Notes: generated from the letters alone by a model not told the origin. A DNA stretch of 64,000 nt from Enoplosus armatus (GCF_043641665.1 NC_092182.1:20335241-20399240); one strand, 5' to 3'; counted from the stretch's first letter, positions 33,705-47,520 are shown. A program made the numbers and translations.

Positions 33705-33835
33705 CTGCCACACAGTCACGGCTTACTGGGACACTTGAATAGAAAGGAGCCGTCATTAATGTTATTAGTAACACCTGAACCTTTTCTACCATGACAAGTC
33801 AAAATGTCTGCTGTGAAAAAAAGCCTATTTGGATG
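33705..33835 (+). repeat. Dispersed repeat pair member (family F)
   Basis: Same-orientation match to 17,500-17,640, sharing ACTGGGACACTTGAATAGA, GTTATTAGTAACACCTG and ACCATGACAAGTC. Noncoding. Confidence 0.6.
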
Positions 33836-34419
33836 AGGAATGTGAAAGAGCAACACTTCTGTTCCAGTGGAGCTGATCAGTAGCCAGCAGATTAGAGTGG
33901 TTGTACTGGGGCAGCTTCAGGTTGTTAGATGAGATCTACAGATCATATAATTTTATATTTTATTCACCACCCCAAAGCCTTGTTCCTCAGCTCTAAATCA
34001 CCACCTATATCTCAGATTTGTTCATCTGTTCAAATAGAATAAATGAATGAAGTGTAATGAAACGGCAATCCAGTCTGATTATGTCTTTGCATGATACTCC
34101 TTCATGTTCGGTCAAAGGCTGAACACCACCACCTTTGATGCCAGCTATGACTGGAATTGACTGAATTTAGTAATATGCAACAAATAAGCACAAAAATAAA
34201 ATAATGAAGGTCTTGAAACTGGAATTTGACACAGTGAGGGACCCTCTTCACGACAGGGCCTCACACTCAAGCAATAAAGCAGGACCCATCTTAATTTCCA
34301 TGTACACAGGTGTGAGACCAAATATACAAATTATAGATAAACATGAATAGTTGAGGGGCATCGTGCAATATATGTTCTTGTGTTCATAGATCTGTGTGTG
34401 ATGCATGTTAACTGTAGTT

Positions 34420-34505
34420 TGATACATGTGTGCTGCTACGTCGAAAGCCCAAGACAAATGTCTCCTAAGGGAGACAATAAAGGCTTATCTGATCTAATCT
34501 AATAT
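34420..34505 (+). repeat. Non-LTR retroposon 3' tail
   Basis: CAAGACAAATGTCTCCTAAG, GGAGACAATAAAGGCTTATC and a TGATCTAATCTAAT tail form the typical 3' end of a fish LINE with a short tandem repeat tail. Confidence 0.65.
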
Positions 34506-34959
34506 TTTGTATGCCTTCATACTTGACATGCATCAAATAAACTAATCATATTGTATGCATTCAGTCTAGATTTCCTAATTTTCCAGGCTTTAGAAATAAA
34601 ACTAGAACCATACTTTGCCACTCAGTCCAAACTTTTAATTTTCATCAAACCAAAATGGTTCAAAACTAAAATAATTTTTGAACTCATGAACGTGAGAAGG
34701 TAAGGGAGCACTGCTACGTCCTGCAAAACCACGGCCATAAAAAATACCAAGTTTTTAGGGAGTCGCACTGACTGACAGGTGATCTTCATCTTATTCTGTG
34801 GTCACTCAGACATGTAGATGGCTGCGTTGCTTTGAATGCTCTCATTATAAATATAAAACAACGGTGAATAAAACTAATTACAACCATACATTTTTCACGT
34901 GTTAAGCATCATAAGGCGTCTCGTGTGATTAATAAAGAGTGTTTACGTTTTCCTTAAAA

Positions 34960-35235
34960 CGGCGCAACAAACACTGACTATCGGCTCTAGGACCCGGGCG
35001 CGCGGCAGCCGCCAGACACCGGTTGATGAGATGGTCCACTCGGTATTACACATCTGATTACCCGACAAAGAGCGGCTGTTCGCGCAGGACAGAGTGGTCG
35101 GAGGTGAACTTAATAGACGGTGAAGGTGGACTACAAAAACGAGAGAAGAGAGAGCATTTTTTCGCCTCCTTTGTCTGTCCGCGTCACCCCGCACCGTGGC
35201 AACAAGACCCGCCGCTTGTCTCACCGGCGACAACC
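34960..35235 (+). promoter_or_regulatory. CpG-rich promoter / 5' UTR of the slc12a5-like gene
   Basis: CpG density rises sharply from about 34,960 (GGACCCGGGCGCGCGGCAGC near 34,990) and stays high through the first exon to about 35,420, in contrast with the A+T-rich flanks. No TATA box is evident. The ATG at 35,236 has A at -3. The transcription start is not determined. Confidence 0.65.
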
Positions 35236-35398
35236 ATGAGCCAGAGGTTCACCGTCTCCAAGAGCGACGGCGACCGGCGCCCCTCAGACATCCAGGGGGA
35301 GGTGAACCAGCTGTTTGAGGGAGACGAGCCCCCGACCAGCAGCGGCGGCGCGGAGGGGGAGGATGCTGCCGGTGCCGAGGTGGTGGTCGTGCTGAAAG
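35236..35398 (+). CDS. slc12a5: First coding exon, probable KCC2a (slc12a5) N-terminus
   Basis: A 163-bp exon with 54 complete codons and one base over, ending at a good donor (AAAG|GTAGGG). The peptide begins MSQRFTV, is acidic and Gly/Ala/Glu-rich, and ends in VVVVLK. Mammalian KCC2a, made from first exon 1a of SLC12A5, starts MSRRFTV and is joined in the same phase through a split glycine codon to GDGNPKE. RFTV (4-7) fits the RFx[V/I] docking motif for SPAK/OSR1 kinases, known in KCC2a but not KCC2b. KCC2 is the neuronal K-Cl cotransporter that lowers cell chloride. The rest of the gene would lie beyond 64,000. No exon 1b was recognised. Other cation-chloride cotransporters also have RFxV or xFTV near the N-terminus, so the family call is firmer than the subtype. 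Confidence 0.5.
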
Positions 35399-37384
35399 GT
35401 AGGGAGACACTTTACGCCGGCTTCATTCACCCCGTTTGTTAGCTACAGGCTATATGCTAGCAGTGCTGATGCTTGACTCCTGATCGGTGACACCACATTG
35501 TCTCTGGACAGATGTGTGTGACTTGAATTTTTAATGGCCACACTGAGACAATAACAGAGGCACTGCAAAGCGCGCAAATGTCCCTTTTTTTCTACTCCAA
35601 TATTTGTATTGTTACAGGTGCATTGCGCAAAATATTGGAAGTTGCATGCATGTTCATGTCTATGTTGACAAGCAAAATGGGTAGGGTATGTTTTGTTTTT
35701 ATATGGTCTGTTAATTTTGTGTGACCTCAGACATGTTGCTCCCACTGTTGCATGCATTCAAATATGAGTTTATTATTGCTGCACAAGTCATGAAGGGCAT
35801 CAGTTTATTTCCTCTGTAACCCCTCAGTTGTCAGACAGCAGCCTATATGCTCTTCATGTCTCCATCTGAGTGACCTAACCTTGTGGCCTGATTTATAGGG
35901 TGTACTTTCTTATATTTAGGCAGTCTAGATTTCCCTGGTATTAGATCTCAATGTCTCAATCTGTTTCAATCTTGGCTTGACTTAGATATTATTACTCCTA
36001 TTACACTCCTGTGCTCGTCATGAATAAAAACACAATTGGTCAAACCTTCATCTCGACAGTTAAGTTACAGCAATTTCCTCCAGTGCCCCCTCTGAGCAGT
36101 CCCAGCCCTGTCTTCTGGGAACTAGCGCCATTGTTGTTCAACCCCTGCCACCAACTCTGCTGATTGAAATAATCACGGTCCTGTCAGTCATTGCCTAAAT
36201 TGAATGCGGCAGTGCAGAACAAATGGTGGCGGAAATTCCTATTTGGGCCAGGAATGGTAGCCTTTACCATTACCAATGATCAGCATTAGAAAAAGTGCAA
36301 TCATTCAGCTCCAGTCAAGGGAAAATAAAGATTTATCTCCAAATGAATCAATACATTTCATACTGTGTGGAACTTATGAAGGCTGCTACTTTAATGACAT
36401 TTCATATTGATTGGCCAGGCTCCCTAGATTCCCATAAATGCGGTTGTTGCAGCTCTAGATTTGCTGCTTCTTAGTCTACCAAGTAGCTTTAGTTGGACAT
36501 TTCAGTTTAATCCTTTGCTCATTGGTCAAAAGCAGAGACCAGCATTGTTGGACAAATAATAAACACTATAAAATACTTGTATTATCTTTAAGGTCGTTAC
36601 ACTTTATGGTATATACTTAGCCTTCTCACTGGATCTATTAAATGTCATTCCCTTGCCTTAACATAATTCTTGCTGTGGCAAGGTTCAGTAGTGCTGACAG
36701 ATATCCACTGTTACACCAGCCGGCCACTGCAGTGAGGAATGAAGGCTTTTAATTATCAGTCCTTCATTGCTACATGTGGCTGCAGAAACCTAAGGAGGTT
36801 CAAAACACGCCACCATCTCCTCCTGCAGGTGAATTAACATAAAAATGCCTCCTCAGCATTTCTCCACTTGAACGCCCCCAGTGTGTATCAATCATTCCTC
36901 CGGACAAATGGCCCCCACGGGTCGGTAGGAACAAATCTCTCCATCTCCTGGTGTTCCCCTTAAGAGATGGGGACCGCTTCTTTGAAGGACTTCCCCTCGT
37001 ATATACTGTATATGCTATGCTCTGGCTGAGCTGCAGCCTTGTGGAGACTGATGTCTCTGCATCCACTTTGCTGGTTGCCATAGTAACACAGTACATTTTC
37101 ACAAGAGTTGTCTCACAAATGGTCTAGCAATGAGGGGAACACACTTCAGATCAAGCAAGTACCATTATGAAATCAATCTCTTGCTGCGATGGTGTGATAT
37201 TTTCTCCCTCCTGTTTTTTGTTCTCTGTGGCTTGAAATCGTTGTAAAAGAACAAAAACAAAAACCATAGATCAAGATCAGTGATAATGTAATAATGTAGT
37301 TAGCTATACAGTATATAAGACATTTCTTATTGCTACTGTATAATATATATATATAATAAGTGCATTTGGGGACTGCAAGTAACA
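35399..37384. other. Start of long first intron (slc12a5-like gene)
   Basis: No further exon recognised. The first 2 kb are where mammals have exon 1b of SLC12A5, but I found no ATG-led frame resembling it. Open frames are short and unconvincing. Confidence 0.4.
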
Positions 37385-37560
37385 ATTGTTTTCATCATCA
37401 ATTAATCTGTTATTTTCTTTATGAAACTGAAAGTATTCAAATTACTTGTTTTATTTGACCAACTGTCCAAAACGCAGACACATTAAATTAACTAACATGC
37501 AAGAAGCTGAAACCAGAGAATATTTGGCATTTTATGAATGAATGTTGGATATAGCGGCAT
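37385..37560 (+). repeat. Family E repeat fragment
   Basis: CATCATCAATTAATCTGTTA, TGAAACTGAAAGTATTCAAA-type and AAGAAGCTGAAACCAGAGAA words match the family at 47.7 kb. Confidence 0.5.
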
Positions 37561-40500
37561 AGATGGCAGATAGTTGGTTCAGCTGAAAACAGAGGGTTTG
37601 AGTAAATATAATACATACTCAAAGGAGCGTGTAGACAGTGAATGTGTTTGTATGCAGGTCTGATTCTGTCAATGTAATTATTAATTCTGCTATTGTTGGC
37701 ATTTTACTGCCGTGTAATAGTTCCGGCGTCTACCAAAGCCCCCATTTGGTCTTGTTCTTATTTTAGCTGGCGGACCAGAGCAATTTCAAAATTTCTCCTC
37801 CTTGCCCTGTTTCTATTGATCCAGAGGGGAGGTGTGAGCTCAGTCGGCTCAGCCAGGCAGTGTGGTTGATGATGACTGGCTGCAGCAGGAAGGAAGAAAG
37901 ATCCTCATCTGGCTGCCAAGTGCCCCCTCTGCCCTTGACCTTGCAGTGGTGTAAAGAGATATATCTTGGTTAGACCAGTTGGCCTCAGTGGAATGGGCTG
38001 CAGATGGGCTCAGAGTCGGCGAGGTGTTTGTCACCCTGCGGTTGGCAAAGCAGGAAGTCTTTGAAATCTCATAATTCCCAAATTATTATTGTTTAAACCT
38101 ACATTAATAGTTTTTTTTGACCACTTGGATGCAGCACTGCAAGCTGGAAACACAACATTGTCATATTCTTTATTTGATTTGTTTATTAGACAGGGACAAT
38201 GAGCATCGATCATAAGAAAAAAAGAAATGTAAATGAAAAAGAAAGCTAGATATTATCACTTTTTATAGGTTAATCTGGTGTTGGCAAACAGCTGTCTGCT
38301 GTATCGGGCAGACAGGGAGAAACGTTAATTTAATTCAGAGTGACGTTTCCGTCCACCTGATGAATGTAAGTCCATTGTTCACCTTCCTTTTCGCTCTGCT
38401 TGATCTCCACCAACTCCCATGGGAGATACCTGGCTCTTTAGCTGCTCAATGCTCCACTATGTTCACCAGCTAGTTGCTAACTTTTTCTGTCAGATGTCTG
38501 GTGGTGGGCAGGTGGCATACAGTGCTACAGGTTTATCAGAGCTTTTTTGCTAAAAAAAACCCAGCTGCCTCCTACAGCAGGAAACGAAGCTGATGAGAGA
38601 AATGAAAGTCAATCAAAGCAGTAAAACCAAAACAGTGAGTTGAAAGATGCAAAAAAGCTCTGTAAAGCAGTCGGTGATAATAATCTGTGGGTTGTCATTA
38701 TTGCCCATAGTCATTCGATCCATTGTTAATATAAAAATATTGATTAGAGCATCTTTAAGGTAAGAGTGTAAGCTAAATTAAATGCAGTTTTTACATGAGT
38801 GAGCAGACCTCCATATGTCTGAACTATTCTGGGCGAATTTGGGTGGTCTCCTTTTATAACATATTGATGCACCCCTCGGCCTTGACTCCTGTGGTTTCCA
38901 GCCAAGCTGTGATTGCTCAAACAGGTTTTGTGTGTGTGTGAACTTGTGGTTTAGTTTTATGAATGTATCCACAGTGTTTGTTGTCCTCAGTGTTTTGGTC
39001 CATAAGTAGAGAGGCCGACTTGGCTGAGTTTTAATCTGTGTCAGGATGTTCTGTTTCCTTCTAAGAAAATGCAGTCCAGAAGACAATGACACAGCATGGG
39101 AGCATAACCTAATAACCTCATGACAGCAGCAAAAACAGAGATTTGTATTTTTTCCTCTTCCTGGGTTGCTAGTCCATTTTTTTTTGAGCGAAAAATGAAT
39201 GTGTGTGTTTGTCTTTGCCACTCGGTATTATGTGTTGATCAATTTCTAAAATGTATCCTAAATCTATAAACAGAAGTATCCATGTGTGCGTCAAGGAACT
39301 GGAATTGAAGCAGAACAAGAGTGTGCAATTTCCCGTACTCTTCATGTCACTCTAATTTAAACAGTACATTACTGTGTTCAGCTTGTTGTTGTGTCATCTT
39401 GTTTAGGCTCGCCTTTCTCCACCAAACGCATGGAAGGGCTGAGCAGACCTGGTCTGCATTATCAAAGGATAAGGCTGGCAATATTCTGTATTTATTTTAT
39501 TTCTTTATTGTCAATAAAACCAAATAATGTTTCGGTCCATCTCTCAGTATTTTCTGGGAATAATTTTCAGCATAGTATTATTATTATTATTATTCCCTAA
39601 AATTTGACGGAAGTCCTTATCCAGCAGTGGCTGCCAGCGATTGTGCTCCCATGATAATGGGCTGTTGGCTGACCAGACGGAGGATTGTTTGTGTGTTTAT
39701 TCAGGCATTTCTGCCCCTGTGCTGTAATGAATGCCATGTAAATAGTAGACAACCTCTTTGATATAGAGGTACAGTCCGATGGTGAACACAGATATTGAGT
39801 CACAAAGGCCCATTGTGGGTGACTCCTATTGTCAGATTAAAATAGTGGGGTGGTTGTTTTAGTCACTCCTGGGAAGAGTGTGGACACCTGATTAGGATTT
39901 TTATGGAGTATTTATCTTGGAAAGCCTTGTGTAGTCACAGCTTTTCTTGAAAGGAGATATGTAATTCTCATGTATTTTTAACTGCACATTTCATTTGTTG
40001 TTGTTGGCCATCTGTTTCCACAAAGACAGATTAGAGTTTGAGATGTGAAGTCTTGTTTGGATAACAGCTACATTCTCCTTAATCATTAAAATGTATAGGG
40101 GGCTACAAAAATAATGTCAACATTTATTGAAAATGTTCTCTGAAGTGCCTAAATCACCACTGCAAACTATATATAAAATCCCCTATAATCTGGTTTATTA
40201 GTAACTCTGGACCGATTCATCTGTTTTTCAGTGCAGTCTGTTTGGCAGGTGTTGCCATGGTTTTCCAGACTTGCACCTGTAATGTAGGCCCAGGTTACCT
40301 AGATACTTTTGAGCTCTGTTAACTGTCTTATGTTGCTTTTAAAATACATATCAAAATGCTCGCTGACAGAGCTCTTATTCAAACGATTGGCTTTGACATT
40401 CAGTCTAATATGAGCCACCTTTGTAACAGCGTCTGTTCTGATTGTTATTACAAAGTTAAAGTCCTTTTTACATGAAGTGTTATGATATTTTGTCTGCGCC

Positions 40501-40680
40501 CTGTTGTTATTGTGCACATAGAGAAACAGACATACCTCTGGGGTACAAAAGAGTAAACTCTAAGGTTTATATAATTATAGGCTGCTATAAACAAAAAGGT
40601 AATCAGTCAAAATCATCAGGGTTCAGGAGAGTTTACGTCAACCAGGAGAGTTTAAGGTGCTCTTTGTGCTCAGCATTGCC
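37561..40680. other. Intronic stretch without a recognised gene
   Basis: A 147-codon minus-strand frame at 39,221-38,778 has no domain, signal peptide or splice context and is treated as chance. Short (ATT)n tract near 39,577. Confidence 0.45.
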
Positions 40681-40684
40681 CAGC

Positions 40685-40865
40685 TTGAGATTAGGCCTGG
40701 GTGATAAACGATAGCGATATGTACCGGCGATAGACACTTCATCAATAGCAATAAGAAAATGATTCAATAGCTTAACTTTAACGCATTAAATGCAAACCGC
40801 CATGAAAGCACATAACGATAAGAATATTGACTGGAATTAAACATTTTATCGTGATAAATTGTTCA
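40685..40865 (+). repeat. Dispersed repeat with GATA/CGATA words
   Basis: GGCCTGGGTGATAAACGATA, GCGATATGTACCGGCGATAG and CATTTTATCGTGATAAATTG form a recurrent fish repeat of the 'GGGCTGGGCGATA' kind. Noncoding. Confidence 0.5.
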
Positions 40866-41104
40866 GCTATGTTGCTAAGCCCTTCTTGAGATTCATAGTG
40901 GCATGCTCTTGTCTTGAATCTTTCCCAACCACATTATCAAAGCTGGGCTGGGAATTTGACATGGGGCCTGGCAGTTACGGGCCTGATTTTGTAACCTTTA
41001 ATGCTTGACTGGCTGTACCATCCCTGTGCATCCGGAACAACAAAATGACAACACAGATCTATGAGGACATAATGAATAAATACAGTTTTCTTTTTTTACT
41101 GATA

Positions 41105-41108
<4 letters not shown>

Positions 41109-41145
<37 letters not shown>
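41109..41145 (+). repeat. (TG)n microsatellite
   Basis: About 18 uninterrupted TG units. Confidence 0.97.
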
Positions 41146-41148
<3 letters not shown>

Positions 41149-44100
41149 AGCATTGTATCAGGGGTGGGAGAGGTGTGTGTGGAGGTGATTGGTTTGTTTT
41201 CATAGCACCCGGTATCTCCTTTTATCAAGTATCCCAGTTGAACTAATGTTGTTGATTAACATCTGTGCTTCAGTTCTACATAAGAATCTATCTGGGTTTT
41301 GACTGTGTGAAGTGCTCACATTGGAAAAGCATACTCATGTCAGTATGAAATACTAAAATAGCTATGCAATGCAATGCACAATAAACATTAAGGGGCTGCT
41401 CAGCTGTACAAAACCGTTACCTTGGTTTCTTTTCCGTTAACTGCCAGAAGATAAGTCTATATTGTTTACATGAAATACTTTTCTGTGGATCTAGGAAACA
41501 TCTTTAACCTTCCACTTACCTTTCTTTGTCTTCTTGCCCATCTGTCCTCCTCCTGCTGTAATGCCTTTAAATGGCTTGAAATTTTCTCCCTTAGAAGAGC
41601 CATTGATTTGTAATCTAGCTAGCCATTAATTGCCATAGCTTCTCCGCCATCGTTCAACCTGTTATTCCTTTTTCTGTCAAAGGCGGGACCATCAATTCAG
41701 TCGAGATCAATACAACTCATACACCATTACCTATGTATGTCCAGTCCCTATCTAATTTTCAAAAGAGCTGTTTAAGTTGACTCAAATGATTAGTGGCTTC
41801 TTCAGGAGTGGGACGCTGTATGGTTTAACAGAGAGGTGTGGTGACATTGACCAGACAGCAGAGGGCAGCCAATTTATTGTTTTTATGGTAGAGACACACA
41901 AGAGTGATGCTGTATGTGTGGGTGCTTGAGATATCCCTGTCAAAACCTGAACCTCTCAACAAATAAATGGCATATGATATTTCATATACGCCAGACATAT
42001 ATAGTTGTAACAGTTGTACAAAATGTGTTAAAGTAAATATGAATGTGAAGGCTGAACGTGAGAAATTAATTGCTTTGCAATGACCTAGACAAGTGTATTT
42101 CTCTGCTGAGACAACAGGGGGCAGTTGTGTCCTAATGAAGACTGCCAGCATCTACGTATATTCCCTTCAGTCAGAATCCTGTGGTAGAAAAACCTGAGAT
42201 AAGAGAGGGCTCAGGAACCCAGCGAATTACACAACAGTCTGTGTTGTGTACGTGTGATGGAAGGTGCGTGTTAAGCATATGGCAAGTGAGAAGAAAGTGT
42301 GTGTGCACTTGTGTGTGTGTGAGGATGGTAGAAGAATAAGAAAGAGAGAGGCGAGAGAGAAAAAGGTAACCGCACAAGAGGGGGGAGTAAACCTCCCTTA
42401 GCCCAGAAATCCTCGTGCCGTTATGTAACTGTGCAAATGGGGGGAGGTGTGTGTGTGCATGTGTGTGTGTGTGTGGTGGGGGATTGGGACCAATTGATAG
42501 AAAGTGACAAAATCCTCCTCACATGCAGGCAGGCTGCAGGGCAGACCTTAGTGACACTAACACGGGACGAATGGGGGGAGAGAGGAGGGGAGGAAACCAC
42601 AGCGGGGAGAGGTAGAACATTCTCCTCTACCACGCAACTCTGACGATGACACATCCATCACAGATCCGCAAACCCAGTAACTCAGACAACCACAGCTCGT
42701 TCTGCAGCTCACGGGCCGATCTGCAACCTTTACACTCGAGATGTCTATCGTGTCTGCGCTCTCACATAGTCACTGCCATTAATATCCCACATCGATTCAG
42801 CGTATCAGGCTAGATTAGAACATCCTGTAAGAAATGGCCACATATGTCTTTATAAAGGTCCTATACAGAAATGTTCTAAAGACTAAAACAGGTGCCTTTT
42901 GTGTGTATTCTTTTTATCTTTAGATTTCTTTTCTTATTATACTATTTACTAGAGCAGAAACAACTAGTCAATGAAATGAAAATTAATTAATTGTGATTGT
43001 ATGGCCTACCTGCCTGTCTACTTACTGCCTACGTGTGCGAACTCTGCCCGTGCACTCATGACTTCCACAAGGCTAAACAGACATATTGCTAAAGCTAGAG
43101 AGACATGAGGTAGTTGGATACGGCACCTTCATGGCTGGGATTTTTTTGTTTGGATACTTTCGAAATCTAGTTTGCTCTAGCTGGTTACTCCAGCTTTAAA
43201 TACGTCACCTTCACAATTTTATGAAATTTTATGAACCAAAAAATGTATTGATTAATCAAGACATTGGTAGACTAAATGATAATGTTTGGGGCTAAACAGA
43301 CTAGTAACAAATGATCATCATGCAATTGACTGGGATGAAATAATGTAGTATGTAATTCCTGTGAAGGCAGTCTATCTCCGCCTCTGTCTTCCCTCCATTT
43401 CCTTCGCCTCCCAGTGACTTATCTGTATTGTGGGTTTGATTTTTGCATTGCATGTGTCACAGTTGGCATATCATGGCGTTGCACTTAGTTTCATCATTCT
43501 GAATTTATTTATTAGTCCTGTGGGATCCGCCCTCTCTCATCTCAACACCCCTCAAGATCTGTGGGCAGCCAAATCTCTGGACTCCTCTGCTCTCATTTAA
43601 CCCAGGGGGGGACAAGTCACTAAACACTGTTGTGTAGCAAAGTTTGCCATAATATTTCCCCCAAAAATATGCTTAAATCAATGAAATTTCTGGAGATACT
43701 AAATAGAGCAATGAATGGGAACAAGATTATTTTTAATAGGTCAGTATGATAATTTATTAGACATAGGTTGCCTGAATAAATCATTGCCACCAGAATGTAA
43801 GAACTGCAAAGTTGAGGTGTGTGTTTGTGTGTGATTTTGGTCTGATTTAGAGAGCAGTATGCGCTACATCCACGGAGGCAATGGAGGCAAAGAGCAGCAG
43901 GCCAGAGATGCAGGTCATGGATCCCCATGGGGCTGGGCTGGTATTCAGGAATTATACCAGGCCTTCCTGTCCCTCGGGACCGCTGCACTGTGTTCTCTCT
44001 CCCTCCGTTTCTCTCTCTCTCTGGCTGGGAAAGTATTTGGGGCTTGGACTAGGGGCATATTTTGGGTTTTGAAAAGGTGAACTGTAAAGGAATATATATG

Positions 44101-47100
44101 ATATAAGAGTTGGGCCACTAGCTAAATGAATTTTAATTATGTGCTCTCAATTTGAATTTTGTGTTGGGAATTTTAATGTCTTTTGGCTGGCTGGCTACCA
44201 GACTAGTTGCCATAGTGCTGCAGCAGGCAGGAGGGAGAAGGATGAGCCTTGGCCCCATGTGCGTGCCTCAGTGGAGTTGTTCCACAGCCCAGTTCTTTCC
44301 ACAGTCCAAAGGTTCTGTCAGCTCGCTGCGCTCGGTTGGGGGTACACACTCTCCATCACCATTACAATGCATGCCACTGCTGTGGCGCAATGTCAAGAGG
44401 GTGACTGCAGAGCAGGACTGGGTCAAATAGGAATTCCAAATATGTGCCACAAGGGCAGTAAAAGGAGATCTTGGCAATTAATATCTTTGAAAATCGGCTG
44501 TATGCTTCTCTGACAGCTCACCACACACCATTGCATAATTTGGTTCTCCAAATAGACGAAAGAATTATAGGTTGTTTGTAAATAGTATTTGAAATAGTAC
44601 TTGCCATTGGGAGTTTGGTGAGTGTGATCCAATTGCAGCGCTGCAGTTCTAGTCATGTCAACAAGTGACAACCTATAGGCTGGGAAAGTAATTACAGTTG
44701 CAGTTTAAGATAGGCAAAAATACGACAGTACGGCTGCTATGTTGCAATTTTTTATATAACTAATTGATATAAAATCATTGTCTTTAATTTGACACAGCTC
44801 TAAAAAAACTAAATGTATAAATTTGTCTGAAGGTTTCTTCTGCAGAATGCTTAAATTAAATTCAAAACTCACAGCAAGGAGTGTTTGGCTTATCATTTTT
44901 CATGGCTAACAAGTTAGCAAACAATTGCCTCCTTAAAGATGCAGAGCAACATGAGTATCTAATAAGAGTAACTTATTATATACGTCCTCTGACTTCAGAA
45001 AAAAATATTTGGCTTTCTTTGACTTTCTAAATCTTCAACTTTCCTCACCATTCACCTATTTACTTTGTCTTTACAATTCTGTGCAGGGCAGGTAGTGAAC
45101 AACAGGCTTTTGTTGCCATTACTTTTTGTACTAAGCAAGACTGTCCAAGATTATACTGAACTCATTTTTTTTGTTTTGTTGGTCCACCACCCAAAACACT
45201 GTGTTATGTTGAACTGCAATGTGCAATGTTGATTCACAGTGGGTTCGGCAGTACTGGAAGTAATTTGAATTAATGATAATATTAAAAGCATTTCTAAATG
45301 CAGTGTTAAAAATGTGAATTGTTTGGTGTCCAATAGTTCAGTACAGGACATTAAGTATCCTTTTAATTTGCACTAAATCACAGTAAAATTATGTGACAAT
45401 AGCAGTTGAATGTTTGCAACTTTTAAGGTTGTAAATTAAAACGTATCTATAGGTATTTCTTATACAGTCATAATTAGTAAACACTTCAATATGAAAGAAG
45501 TAGGTGAATTATGTACTGCATTTGTGTATGCGGTTGCATAACACTAATAAGCTTAATGCTGCTTCTGCTGGTAGTCTTATGCTTCTCCGATTACTTTAAT
45601 CACTTTAAGGTCTGAGTTTGATTTTGCTTATCTACTTAAGCAAGACATTATTACACAGTATTCGTTATAGTGGGCTTTTATTTATTCATGTATTCATTTT
45701 ATTCAAATTATGCTTCAAGGAATAGCAACAAAATACAAAAAAACATACAAAACAACATCAATGCACATTCGCAACACTCACTTTGTATGCATGCACACTC
45801 ACATGCATGTGGCCACAACATAAGCACATGTACACACATTCAGTGCACTAACAATGGTTAGAAACTGTGGAGTTGCACACATAGCATACATTGCATAAAT
45901 TGTTTCCAGTAGAATACACTTGTATTGATTGGATAAACACAGTTGGTGGCTGGTATATGGCTTACTTCTGCCAAGGGAATTAATGTAGGTTCATGTATGT
46001 TGTATGTTTTTTATGTTGTTGCCATCTAACTAAATATTAAGTCTTGTTAACCATAATTTTATGATTCACAATGTGCATCACAATGTTTTTAATTTCACTT
46101 TTGTAAGTCAGTGAAAGTACATCCCAACTGATCAAATACAACAAAAGAACACTGTCAAAACAAGACAGACACCAACAGAATAGATTTTTAACTGCAGGTC
46201 GTAGTTTAGGCAGTTAGTAGTTGATTCACACCATGAAACACCCACTGTGAGCTTTTGAAAACTTTATTTTTAGCTGTTTTACTAGAAACCATCCTTTGCT
46301 TGTAAAACACTGCAGCGTCTATGACATCTTGCAAGGATTTGCTTTTGTTTTCATATGAAGCGTTTTTCTTAAATTACTTGGCTCGCAGTGTCTGATGCTG
46401 CCTTCAACATCTCTGTAAACATCAACATCTGAGGTAGAAAGATGTTAATGTGACTTGACATGCACTGTGCTTTTGGATAAAAATAATGTTTTTCTTTTGG
46501 AATCAAGCTGCATCAAGCCACTTGATTTTGTTTCAACACAGTAAAAAGGACAACATCATGTGCTGTAATTGCTGTTTTAAATAACTTTCTAAAGCATACA
46601 TTTGTGTCAACTAAAAAGTAAAAATAAAATATACTCTATCGTGGCAATAGAAACAAATCAAACTGTGCAATATACCAAGCAAGGACAGAATAAGATACAA
46701 AATAATAAATATAACAACAATAATAATAGATCACATTTACCATCTGTTGTTGATATGGCTCTCCACCCTATAAATGTCATATCTCAGCAACTCAGCTTCA
46801 ACTTCACTGGTGTATTTACCACTGTGTTGCTCATGTGTGCTGTAATTATATTTCCAAGAGAATTTGAAGACAGGCCAGGCTGGCCTAAATGATGCACTCA
46901 TCATCAAATGATGGTGAAACATTAAAGCTTTCAGGTGAGCAAAGTTACAGTACAAAGTGACAAGTTGGATTAAAGCTGTGAATGTAAAATGCTGTATGGA
47001 AGCTGGGAACAGATCTCAAGATTATTTAAACCTGCAAAGAATAGATGTCGCACACATAACGACTGTTTCCACCAACACATACAGATTTTTTGTCTTGACA

Positions 47101-47199
47101 GAGCGAAAGGAACGCTTATTGAATGACTGGCCAACAGGCAGACCATGATAAGAGTCGAGTCGCTAGCCAACCCCCGAAATCTGTTGTGCTCCTCTTAGA
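41146..47199. other. Intronic stretch without a recognised gene
   Basis: No supported exon or RNA gene. Open frames of up to 124 codons near 43.6-44.5 kb overlap on both strands, lack domains and are probably chance. Some blocks, for example 43,860-43,960 and 44,240-44,400, look low in repeats and could be conserved noncoding sequence. Confidence 0.4.
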
Positions 47200-47520
47200 G
47201 CTGAAACCACAAATCGATTAATCCAAATCTGCAGCAGTTTTGATAATCAATTAATCGTGTAAGCAAAAATGCTCCAAAACATCACTGGTGACACCTTTTC
47301 AGATGTGAATGTTGCTGGTTCCTTTTGTCTTCTATGAGAGTAAATACCTTTTTAGGTTTCGGACTGTTGGTTGAAAAAAACAACCAATTTGATAATTGTG
47401 ATAAGAATATTTTCTGTTTTCTGACATTTTATTGACCAAACAATTATTCACTTCTTCAAGAAAATGATCTGCACGTGAATTGAGGTGAAAATAACTGCGA
47501 GTTGCAGCTCTAGTTCTAAT
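47200..47520 (+). repeat. Family E repeat, degenerate copy
   Basis: GCTGAAACCACAAATCGATT, TTTTGATAATCAATTAATCG and TTATTGACCAAACAATTATT are family E words. A second, better copy follows at 47,695. Confidence 0.55.

Noticed and set aside
35380..35400. Possible REST/RE1 silencer (known in mammalian KCC2 genes) near GTGGTCGTGCTGAAAG
   Set aside because: Only the right half loosely resembles the consensus and the left half does not fit. No other RE1-like site was found by eye in the intron.
38778..39221. 147-codon minus-strand frame
   Set aside because: No recognised domain, no signal peptide, no splice sites that join it to anything, and no sign of codon bias.
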